The notes under the pieces are model-generated. The model worked only from the letters and a program-made list of their open reading frames with translations, ran no database searches and was not told the DNA's origin. Source: Cymbomonas tetramitiformis (Eukaryota > Chlorophyta > Pyramimonadophyceae > Pyramimonadales > Pyramimonadaceae). From it: a stretch of 64,000 nucleotides of DNA. The stretch covers positions 53,312 to 117,311 of the forward strand of contig LGRX02013659.1 in assembly GCA_001247695.2 (NCBI GenBank), written 5' to 3'. A program made the position numbers and the translations under genes. This document shows positions 35,836 through 45,675 of the stretch, piece after piece; position 1 is the stretch's first letter; every line of letters starts with the position of its first letter.

Positions 35836-36472
35836 TGTAGTAACCATGTCTGCCCATCCATTGCTCCTAGGGGAGGGGGCAGCAAGTCACACTGAATTTG
35901 CCACCCCTAGACTCGTTTTTAAGGTCTTGGGGGGGCTGGAGAGGCAGCCCCCACCCCCACTGTGTTTTAGCTTTCATGCATGTGCAAGCAAGGCTTCCGG
36001 CGTTGATTCGGCGCTCGGCGCTCTTATATTGAGTTGATAAAAGCTTGTGGCATAAAGTTTCCTTCCGAGTTTTCGCGATTGCCGTCAAGAATCAAGGAGA
36101 GCAGGTCCTGGATACAACGATGGGAGTTGACTTCGAACGCGGAAGTGGGCGAAAGCTCAAGGCATTAAAGACAGCTGGTGGAAAACCGGTCTGCACCCCC
36201 TTACACACACACACACACACCCGATGTAAACCTTGGGCAAGATATGGCCACATCTCAGCAGGGTGCGGGAATTGCCGTAGTTGTGCAGGTTTAGTAATGG
36301 ATAGCGTCATGTATAACCTTTAACTTGTAAACCATGGATGCACATGGGCCGCCCACGCTTTGTTCCTGGGGGCCGAGGGAGGGAGAGGGAGGAATAGATT
36401 GGTGTAAAATGGGGAATATAAATTATGTCCTGTTTTCGGGAATAAAGTGGTGATAGATGCACATGCGTGCAA
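35836..36472. other. No gene supported
   Basis: A stretch without coding signal. A short (CA)n run lies at about 36203-36221. Confidence 0.5.
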
Positions 36473-37395
36473 TTGTCGCAAACCCGTGCACAACGTGGCC
36501 CTACGAATAAGAATATATCGTCTCAGTTGTAACACAGCTTCTCTCACTGTGACTATCTCCGAAGTGCTCACTTAGCACCACACATATTGGCACTATGGCA
36601 CCGTATAAGAGGACAGCAACACTTTCAACACTCAACTGACTAGTATCACAGCGGTATCTCCAAAAGTTCAAAATTTTGACAAGTTTATGTAGCATCACAT
36701 AATCGTATGCAAGCTCTTTTTCTCAACATGAAAAAGACTACAAGAAGGTAGTTCTGACAACTGAAAGTAAACAGTAAAACTTCAGACAAACACCAGCATT
36801 CGCACACGACGAAATATCATATCATAAATTACTTTAACATTAAACACTACTGTTTTCGCGGTCTGAGTGAGAGTTCTTGATTTTCTCAACCTCTGCGAAG
36901 GCAAAACAAAAATGAGCGTCTGCTCACACTTGGTAGCGCCGCCCTATATCTCTTGTCGCTATCTCCAGAATAGTGTAACACCAACTGTCTTGTCATTATG
37001 ACGAACTGTCAAGTTACTGTCACCAACTGTCGCGTCACGATCGCGACCTGCGCTGCGTTTGGCGCGCGTTCGTCACCAGGACTACTGTCCCAGGTGTCAC
37101 AACCCGGCTATGGTACACGACACGCCGCGGTTTGTGACAGCTGTCGCGAACCCGTGCACAACGTGGCCCTGCGAATAAGATTATATTGTCTCACGCAGTT
37201 GTAACACAACTTCTCTCACTGTGACTATCTCCGAAGTGCTCACTTAGCACCACACATATTATCACTGTGGCACTGTATAAGAAGACAGCAACACTTCCAA
37301 CACTCAACTGACTAGTGTGACAGCTGTATCTCCAAAAGTTTAAAATTTTGACAAGTTTATGTAGCTTCACATATGCAAGCTCGTTTCTCAACATC
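36473..37395. repeat. Pair of about 255-bp direct repeats, TRIM-like
   Basis: Bases about 36473-36729 and 37142-37394 are direct repeats of roughly 90% identity by eye. Both begin TGTCGC(A/G)AACCC and end CTCAACA, so both run TG...CA as LTRs do, with about 410 bp between them. No primer-binding site, polypurine tract or matching target duplication is visible, so a miniature LTR element is only one explanation. A plain segmental duplication is the other. Confidence 0.6.
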
Positions 37396-38627
37396 CGCCA
37401 TCTGTAGCTGCCACCAGTAGCACAGACATTAGATAATAAGAGCTTCGTTCTGCATCTTCAGTGGTAACACCATTTAAAGCAAACCTGCTCATAGTGAAGG
37501 TAAACATACCCACACCAGTGGACTCACCACCGCGTAACATCCTTGCACGCGTTAGAGGGTTACGAAAAACCATCACCCACATACATCTTCTTCCAATGGG
37601 TCCATGTTCCAGGTGTACAATCACGTGTGAACGACCTGCATAACAAAGCTTGCGGAAATACTGCGCTCTGCTCTCGGTCATATATGTCATATAATGTGAT
37701 GGCACATGAATGCACGCTACCACCCTGCTGGCCAGTACTGCCAATGGCAGCGCGATGTCCAGCACAGCGAACCACGGTGAAGTAACCACTGCGTCACACA
37801 CCCCGTACCTCTGTTTCCACGCACGATAGTTGCCTGGTTGCAGAGCTTTTAGGGCCTCGGGTCATTTCAACTGTGGGTTCCAATATCATTATTCATAACT
37901 TCGAAGTGAGGCCATTCCAATAGCATCACCTTGCTGATCACCCCTATACAACGACCATATCCCAAAAATAAGACACGCGGGCGCAAATGAGAAAAAAATG
38001 AGAAAGCATTAAATTGTATACCAAATTGGTTATTGGGGTTCTGAATGACAAATATGAGGGTTAATTTGAATAGTCCTTGAAGGAATTTCGAAAAATCTGG
38101 TTTTTGACTCTTCAAAGTAGCCACGCGAGTCACGCGTGCGGCAAGAAAACGGGAAATGTGGAAGTATCGTGCTAGGTGTGGAAAGTTATGATATTGCCTT
38201 ATGTTTGTGATCGAAATGTTAGACTTTTGCACTATTATAATATGTAATATTTTGACATTTCCAAAAATGCAACTATTTGCTTACATGGGAGAGATCCAGC
38301 AGATTTATGGCCCATTTTAGGGTGTTTGGAGGGTCACGTAGTAAAATACTTCTCATCGGGCGAAAGTGAGCAGCAAGGAACATATTTTCAAAAGCTAGTC
38401 TATTATGCTGCAAAAGTTGTTCAGGACTGAAAACAACCAGTGGTGATGCTCCCCCAGGCTTCATGTGACCCAACATGGGCGTTCAGCGGGTCAGGTTGCC
38501 CTGAAAAGGCTATTCCAGGACGATTCTCGGCAGCTATCAAGACCGGTCGGTAAACAGTATTATTTCGCGGGGAAAATAAACATATGTTAGAAGAAAAATA
38601 TCCCGCGGCAGGTGTTCGTTCCTACAG
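37396..38627. other. No gene supported
   Basis: AT-rich sequence with only short ORFs of atypical composition. Nothing recognisable is seen. Confidence 0.5.
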
Positions 38628-38771
38628 GTGTGCTGCACATGGATATATCGGGGCATCCAAGGTTCAGGGTTCATTGGTATATCTTGGAGGAGTCATAACC
38701 GGAGGTCGTTTGCACACACCTGCGTTCGTGACATAAAACCACAACCCGCACCTCAGACTACCTACACCAGT

Positions 38772-39263
38772 ATGGCAAATATTGAGATATTGCAGTATTG
38801 GATGTGGCCTTACGATACTTTCACGTTTCACGACTGCCGGTCACAACAAGCCCATTGGGTGCCTGACGATCCTATAATTCTCCGCTTGTGGCTGCAAGCG
38901 CGGGGACAAGCCGAAGCAGACTGGGAGGACTTCGGGCAAAATGCAGTAGGTGTCAACTCCTGGAACTACTTGAGATGGCCGATGTACGTCCACGGCCGTA
39001 GATCCAGCGAAAGGTGTGGTGTGAGGCATCTCGTGTACTGGTACGAGGGCGGGTGGATCTACCACCGATACTCAGGGCGGGAGTGGCAGCAGTGGCTTGA
39101 TCGAAACCGCTACAGCGAGACGACGCATGGCGCCCTGATAGAGCTCCGGAGCGGCCTGCTGGAGGACGATGAAGGGAGATGCGACTTTTGTGGGCGTATG
39201 TTCAGAGTCTGTACCCTGGCGAGCACAATGGATGCTAACGCTTGCCCTCTAGGACCTCTATAG
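38772..39263 (+). CDS. Hypothetical protein (163 aa) with C-terminal Cys cluster
   Basis: The ORF starts MANIEILQYWMWPYD and has natural composition rich in Trp and Tyr. It ends with CDFCGRMFRVC, a CxxC...C cluster that may bind a metal. The same frame is open upstream to 38628, but that part looks less protein-like, so the ATG at 38772 is preferred. An AATAAA lies about 50 bases after the stop (near 39316), where a polyadenylation site would be expected. No family is recognised. Confidence 0.4.
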   Translation: MANIEILQYWMWPYDTFTFHDCRSQQAHWVPDDPIILRLWLQARGQAEADWEDFGQNAVGVNSWNYLRWPMYVHGRRSSERCGVRHLVYWYEGGWIYHRYSGREWQQWLDRNRYSETTHGALIELRSGLLEDDEGRCDFCGRMFRVCTLASTMDANACPLGPL

Positions 39264-39412
39264 AAGCCAGTGAACCTAGCTGACACCTATCTCACGTGAT
39301 TGTACATAAAACGTAAATAAACGAGTATGTAAACCAATATTTTTCACGTCGTGTGGCCTTTATATTCTTGTGTGCGTGCCACGAGGAATGAATGAGGCTG
39401 TGTCGCTTACCT

Positions 39413-40096
39413 TCACCGCTCCGACGCGTCGGAGGCCAAGTTTTCCCTAGCCACCTTCAGAAGTTCTGCCTTTTCAGGTCCTCCTGGAACTCCGCCGACA
39501 TCAGGTTTGCCAGGAGTTTCGTCCCAGCAAGTCAGGATCTCACTCGCATCGAAGTCGTACCAACCTGTCACTTTCGGACAGGCTCTCCGGAAGGCGTTCT
39601 CCGCGAACAAGCTGTTCAAGTCTTTGAAGGTTTAAGTTTTTCTCCTCGTTGCCGGCATAAGCAAAGTGTCTATTACCCGACACTAAGTTGGGTGCACCCA
39701 ACCTAAGAACCATATTTCAAACGTCAATAACCCCTCGAATATCAGACTTATAGTGCCAAAACAATGCTAGGCCATGGGCTACTATGTTCCCTTTGAACAA
39801 TGGGTATGCATTATACCTCTATAATCCAAGATTGCGGGATATAATGAGGCCGTTTCAATAGGGTATGTGCTGAAATAATCCGGATTTCTCTTAGGTTGGG
39901 TGCACAATACCTAAGAACTTGGGCAATATAAGGGACTCCCCGTGACACTCGAAGGTCCTTTGGAAATTCGGAGGAAACCCAGTGAGTATACGTCTGAAGA
40001 TTTGCTTTTCCTGAACCCTTGTGCTGTCTCAGGCGCAATCCAATAAGCGCGTTTCAATCTTGCCAACTTCTCCTGCTCGGTTAGACGAGAATACAC
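39413..40096 (-). pseudogene. Relic of a protein kinase C-lobe (tyrosine-kinase-like type)
   Basis: Read on the minus strand, 40096-39911 gives AYWIAPETAQGF and KSSDVYSLGF, the APE and DVYS-G motifs of kinase subdomains VIII and IX. Further along, 39619-39413 gives ILTCWDETPGKPDVGG and EKAELLKVA, matching the CW...P...RP motif of subdomain XI. The pieces lie in different frames with the linking part degraded, and the N-lobe, Lys and HRD motifs are absent. The 5' side is taken over by the adjacent 28-bp minisatellite. I read it as a dead, truncated kinase copy. Confidence 0.55.
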
Positions 40097-40635
40097 AGCG
40101 GGTGCACTCAGGCGTGCGAGTCAAAGCGAGTGCACTCATGCGTGCGAGTCACAGCGGGTGCACTCGGCGGGCGTGCGAGTCACAGCGGGTGCACTCGGGC
40201 GTGCGAGTCTCAGCGGGTGCACTCAGGCGTGCGAGTCACAGCGGGTGCACTCGGGCGTGCGAATCACAGCGGGTGCACTCAGGCGCGCGAGTCGCAGCGG
40301 GTGCACTCGGGCGTGCGAGTCACAGCGGGTGCACTCGGGCGTGCGAGTCTCAGCGGGTGCACTCGGACGTGCGAGTCTCAGCGGGTGCACTCGGGCGTGC
40401 GAGTCACAACGGGTGCACTCGGGCGTGCGAGTCTCAGCGGGCGCACCAGAGCGTGCGAGTCACAACGGGTGACTCGGGCGTGCGAGTCACAGCGGGTGCA
40501 CCCGGGCGTGCGAGTCACAGCGGGTGCACTCAAGCGAGCGAGTCACAGCGGGTGCACTCAGGCGTGCGAGTCACAGCGGGTGCACTCAGGCGTGCGAGTC
40601 ACAGCGGGCGCATACGGGCGTGCGAGTCACAGCGG
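40095..40635. repeat. 28-bp minisatellite, about 19 copies
   Basis: The unit GTGCACTCGGGCGTGCGAGT-CACAGCGG (28 bp) is repeated with few changes. One or two copies are shortened or extended by a few bases. As 28 is not a multiple of three, all frames are open and the ORFs across it are artefacts. It separates the kinase relic from the Rep-like fragment. Confidence 0.92.
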
Positions 40636-40945
40636 TATTCTGAACTTGGTATACAAGTTTCAAGGCAGGAAGCTATACATGTTTAATCTTACGAGGACGA
40701 AGCCCGCAGTATTCTCATCCCAGGATATTTACAGTTGCCTCGAGAGCATTAAGGATGGTATGTTTATTAATACCAAGTACGAGACATGCTTTGTTCTCAT
40801 GGACAGCCCACATGTGGTGGTATTTGCTAACCAGGATCTCGACTTGGAGAATTGTACTGGGGACAGATGGAAGGTGCACCAGCTGGACTGTGGAGTATTA
40901 CGACCTCCATTACATGTCGGTGAAGCTAGTGGTTCCGCGGAGTGA
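40634..40945 (+). pseudogene. C-terminal helicase fragment of a CRESS-DNA-type Rep protein (endogenous viral or plasmid relic)
   Basis: The frame emerging from the minisatellite encodes about 85 residues with the layout of the end of the superfamily-3 helicase domain in Rep proteins of circular ssDNA viruses and related plasmids. A short strand with a T-R motif is followed by CLESIKDG, a KYE motif, then PHVVVFAN (motif C, with the Asn sensor) and DRWKV with the conserved Arg. The N-terminal HUH nuclease domain and the Walker A motif are absent. Frame homology is lost after HQLD, so it is a broken copy. The virus group and the original host cannot be told from this fragment. Confidence 0.6.
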
Positions 40946-43693
40946 GGCTTCGTACGAATTGGCGGGCACGCCGGACCTTCCAAGAGTATGACCGTAAATG
41001 ATTACAGTGTACCGAGTATCGAGGTCATCTGGGGTTAGTGATCCAGAATTAGGAAAGTGCGCTTTTCCTTAATGCGGCATCGTGAGTAGCACGTCTCTAG
41101 CAGCCGGATAGTGATTGTATATAATATCACCAGTAGCCAAGCTATTGTACGGCTGTAATATGAATTTCGTATCTTTGTAGATTACCCATTGTCGTTTGTT
41201 AGTGACTGACTGCATCAGGGCGAGACCGCTGCCACTGTCAAGTTATCTCATGATTTGTGCCAGGAGAAGTCAGCATGGAGTCAGGGAGTTGGCTTACCGC
41301 AGGTGCCGGGCCGCTGCCACCACCACGCCGACCGCCACCACCACGCCCGGCACCATCATCACCACCACCACCAGCAGCATCAGCCGTCGCCTATACCAAA
41401 CAGAGCACATGCGTGTCAGACCCACTTCAGCTGTCAAGTACGAGAAACAAACAAACTAGCGCAAACCTATGAATTGAAAGAAATTGGCAAAACACGCAAT
41501 TACATACCGGCTGCGGATAAGTGCGGCGCACACGAGTAGCACGGGTACCAGTGAGAATTTCCGCTGTCCGCTTTGCCATATCGTCTGGTATACGTACTGC
41601 CCCCACAAAAGCAATAAAAATCTATCATGGCAGACCTAGCGGTTACCACAATTGGGTTTCCAAAGGGTAATTTTGAAACAAAAAATCTAGCGGGGTGCGC
41701 CCCCACCCCTCCTTGACTGCACGTCGCTAATGCGTACATGTGTACAGGGTACTGTAGGTGGGCGCTTTTAGGCCCTAAAAGCGCCCGAATTTGAAAATCC
41801 AGTACAAACATGGATTGCACGCCTAGCAGTTACCAAATTTGTTCATCCCAGGGGTAATTGAAACAATAAAACTAGTGGGTTGCGCCCCCCACGCTGTATG
41901 TGACCACGGAAAATGGGCTGCGCAACGTAAATCACGTAACGTGATTTCATACCTGAGCATACTCTACCATCGCCCCTATTCACATTCACTACTCAACCTC
42001 GTGCACCGTGGAACCATTCGAGGTGCGAACACCTAATTTCCCGGTAGCTCCTACATCGATACACATCCAGGGTGAAAAACACTGCGTGGGTTGGTGAAGG
42101 CTGGGTTACGCACGTTACTCTACAAACGCTGCTTCTTTGCTTCCGTCTCTTTAAAACTTTAAAACTACTTTAAAACTTTACAACTTCCTGCTCAACGAAA
42201 TGTATTACGAATACAAACCTGTAGTTTCACAGTAAATATATCTTACATACAGGCGGGTATTCCACTCGCTGGATAGGCGAGACAGACGAACGAACGAAGG
42301 GGTTTGTGAGAGAGCGAGAGTATCAGGTTTCGCGGCGTGCATACGAATACTATGCGAAGTACCTGTACTCGGTGCATAGTATGTACTGGCGAGGTGTCTC
42401 ACAAACATTCCGCATGAAGGACAACACACATCCGTCTCTCGTCAGTGTCATGTCACACCATTCACCAAAGGGCTCCTGCACCGTGTCGAAACCCCGCATG
42501 GTGTGACCCCTGTATTTATGTGGCTAAAATACGCTTGCGAGAGTTCGTCAGCAGAGAACGCAATTCATCAAGTCTTCATGATTTATATGATTTGTGTATA
42601 AATTGCTCAGATTTCATGTTTTGTCAATTTCCCGTGTCTCGTGCGTGCGCCGTATTCTGATGTGGATATCCACAATCTGCGAAAATTTAGTACAGTGACT
42701 CAAGCAAGGATCATGTGCCGTCCAACGTGCAGCATCAAATTCCGCTTTATACACGATCTCCACCGATTGGATATCATTCCCGTAATTTATAATAATACCG
42801 TAAACGTGACACCTCCTGTCAGTCAGCGTACTCGTGTGTCTTCCATAATTAGTTTGAATACATCACGGGTAACGTTAACGTGGTGCATGATACATTCACT
42901 GTATTGCTGTACGAAAAATGCCGCCTGCAATGATTATGCGACTGATCGCGAATCTTGTCAACTGGTTCAGAAAAATAATGCACTCTGTACCATTTATATT
43001 ATATTTACACACCCTTTTGGTCTGCGTCCAATATGCTGAAGTGGACCGATCTATGTGATTATATAAAATATTTTCGCATTAAAAACCCCCGGATGCCGGG
43101 TGGAAATTCAGTCAGGACTTGAAGTTTGGTAGGCTCCGTCCTACAATGTCAAGTGGCATGCATGTTGACCGCCACAGTTGAGGTTTCCCATGGGGGTACG
43201 CGTTTTGTTCTCCATGTTTTCTTGTCATTCGCCGGAATATAATTTATTCGTCATTCATGCTACTTCAACCGATATTTTGAAGACCGAGGTGACCTCGGAT
43301 CAGAATTTTGAGAAGACACTGCAGAAAGAGCCGCTCGAGAACTTGACAACATGGGTCTCCGAATTTTCATGAGACCTTTAAGGAATTAGGTAGCACAGCA
43401 AATAGCTTAGTCCTTGTGAAAGGACTGGGATTTTTTCATCGAAAACTGCAGAAATACACCCCAAAAGCGTCGCATTTAAAAGTAACACTATACTCACTTG
43501 AGGCGTGTACCAATGTATTTTGATATTGCTTTGACCCATAAATATGACGTGGGAACACACTTTGGGACCCATTGGCCACAAACGATGCCCAATATTGATT
43601 GTCGACTCTTAGTCCTTGTGAAAGGACTGTTAATTTGGATAGTAGCCACAAGGGAGCCCAACGGAAAATAGAAGCAACGAGCCATGAAGTATC
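40946..43693. other. No gene supported; simple and degenerate repeats
   Basis: A CCA/CAC-rich microsatellite lies at about 41318-41390. A degenerate direct repeat of about 75 bp occurs at about 41626-41706 and 41818-41892 (shared core GGGTAATT...TAGYGGGKTGCGCCCCC). The rest contains only short, unconvincing ORFs. Confidence 0.5.
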
Positions 43694-44557
43694 GTGAGCT
43701 GCAGGTGTAGGTTAAAGAAATGCTGTTTCTCACCAAATGATGAAGATAAATTTCGCTCACTTCGGGGGAACGATACGGACTTTGGGGAACTGGTTGCTCT
43801 CAATCTCGCCGAGGAGATTACGGACGAGCCGGACTATGCTTTGTGTGTTGTTTCTCGTATGGAGATAAAAGACGAGAAGAAAGTGCATATGGTCCAATAT
43901 CTCGACGCAGATAGCCATCTTGTGGAGTCTGCTTTAGATGTGGACACCGACACATACCTCATCGTGCAGCCTGAAGGTCGCGAGGCTTTCAATCTGGGGC
44001 AGCGGGATGTTGTGCCTGCATAAGGAAGCCCACAGTCGAAAGTTGAGTGAGTCTGAACGGCATCAACTTGACAGTTATTTCGACGAAATGACTTACGAGG
44101 ACGAGATGTTTGCTGTATATATGGGGAAACAGTTGCCTGACGATGAGGTACCGGAAAACGTGGACCTCCCGGACATCCTGTTAACTGGGTTGGAGGAGGA
44201 GACCGATCAAGGGTGGGATTCGGCGTAGCGCTGGCACACATGATACTTCAAGACAGCCCCAATGCCAGCAAAGAACAAGAGACGAGGCGTGCGGTGGAGG
44301 GCCAGGCCGTGCAGGTAACTGACAATTGGACGTTGGAGTCGCCATACGTCTACGCTGACCTGGCCCAGATGTTGCAGACCAGTGGCTGTGAAGTCAGCGA
44401 GCCAGCTGATTTTAACGAAGAACATACCCTGGAGATGGAAGAAGCGCTTAAAGGTTCTGCAGCCTGCACGGGCGCCACCGACCCTTCGACCTGGGACCCC
44501 GAAGAGCAGACGCCGCAACGATGGATGGGGGTTTCTTGTGTCCTTCAAGGCGAATAA
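43694..44557 (+). pseudogene. Unrecognised acidic protein split over frames
   Basis: Three overlapping open stretches (43694-44023, 43938-44228 and 44213-44557) each read as an acidic, protein-like sequence. The first has ALCVVSRMEIKDEKK and DTDTYLIVQPEG, the second ERHQLDSYFDEMTYEDEMF, the third YVYADLAQMLQTSGCEV. The first and third are in one frame and the second is one base away. A single gene of about 280 residues broken by two compensating indels, or a spliced gene whose introns I cannot place, would explain this. No family is recognised. Confidence 0.35.
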
Positions 44558-44576
44558 CAAAAGGCAGCAACCCGAG

Positions 44577-44840
44577 ATACCCTAAAATTTCAAATTTTGA
44601 AATAACGTGTCATTATCTACTCTCCAAATGCTATTCAGTCATATAAAAAAAAACCTCATTATCATAACTTCCGCCAATTGACACCTGAGCACCGCCCGAA
44701 ACTGGGCGAAAAATCGCCCGGAAACCCCGAATTTCGGGCTATACCCTAAAATTTCAAATTTTGAAATAACGTGTCATTATCTACTCTCCAAATGCGATTC
44801 GGTCATATATATATATATAAAAAACCCTCATTATCATAAC
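44577..44840. repeat. Direct repeat of about 90 bp, 164 bp apart
   Basis: The segment starting TACCCTAAAATTTCAAATTT occurs at 44577 and again at 44741, nearly identical over about 90 bp up to CTCATTATCATAACTT, with a variable A or TA run inside. The spacer contains CGCCCGAAACTGGGCG and related short palindromes. Confidence 0.9.
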
Positions 44841-45183
44841 TTTTCAAAAAATGAAAAATAATGAGACACCCGCGTGTCTCATTTTTGCGATATGGTCGTT
44901 GTACCTGCCCAAGGGTCCCATATTCGCTTGATCTTCTTCCAAACTACAGTAATCACTCACCTTTAAGAAAACCGGAGATTTGGGGTCAGCCAGCTAAGTC
45001 CCCCAACTGCTGCACATACCCCCACCACGGCTGACATCTAGAATCGGTAAAATTAGCAAGTATTTTTCAATCAGCCCCATACAGCAATTCTCTTAAAGTC
45101 AATATGATAAACACTTAAAGCGACATTTTCATTTTCCACTTTGTGCAGCTCTTATTTCTTATTTCGAGTTCCATAGCTCAAAA

Positions 45184-45236
45184 AAACCAGCCAGCTTTTC
45201 TCGACAACTTCAGTACCCAAAAAAGCTGGCTGGTTT
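45184..45236. repeat. Perfect 16-bp inverted repeat (hairpin)
   Basis: AAACCAGCCAGCTTTT at 45184-45199 is exactly complementary to AAAAGCTGGCTGGTTT at 45221-45236, with 21 bases between. It could be a transcript hairpin or the palindromic end of a mobile element. No gene is directly attached. Confidence 0.9.
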
Positions 45237-45412
45237 CTTATCGCCGGGTTTTCTTAAGTGCTGATGATTACTGTACTTCACTCGCGAGGCGCTTCACTCG
45301 TGTGGCACGGTCATGACCAACTCCAGGCCCCAATCCAACTGACTGGCCACTTTCACTTGGGTTCTGGTCAACTGTGTGGCGTCCCCCCTCGTCTGCACCT
45401 CCCCCATGCTCA

Positions 45413-45675
45413 TCATGGCCTGTACAGTACTGTGGGTGCTTTACGTAAGCTCCTCGCTCGTGCTTGCTGCTCTGAGCACTTTCTGCTCAAGATGGTGCGA
45501 TGACCATCATGCCAGTGCCCCGGCATCAGCTCCCTAATCACTTTGCTCAGCATCTCCTGGCCCCCCCACTCCACGCGGTCTGGAAGGTCACCCATAGTGT
45601 TGTTCATCTTCGCTACCTGATCGTAGCGCAGGTCACATTGTGCCTTATACCATCTGAGGAAATCTATTACTCATC
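45413..45675 (-). other. Possible short coding fragment, unrecognised
   Basis: The minus strand is open from about 45675 and reads WYKAQCDLRYDQVAKM and further DLPDRVEWGGQEMLSKVI, which looks like real protein, before ending at 45413. There is no complete gene around it and no family is recognised, so it may be a remnant. Confidence 0.25.

Noticed and set aside
40095..40635. CRISPR array
   Set aside because: There are no unique spacers between the copies; it is a head-to-tail minisatellite in eukaryotic DNA.
40021..40686. ORFs over the 28-bp repeat as a repetitive protein
   Set aside because: The unit length is not a multiple of three and all frames are equally open, so it is a minisatellite artefact. 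Only the part after 40634 in one frame has protein-like sequence.
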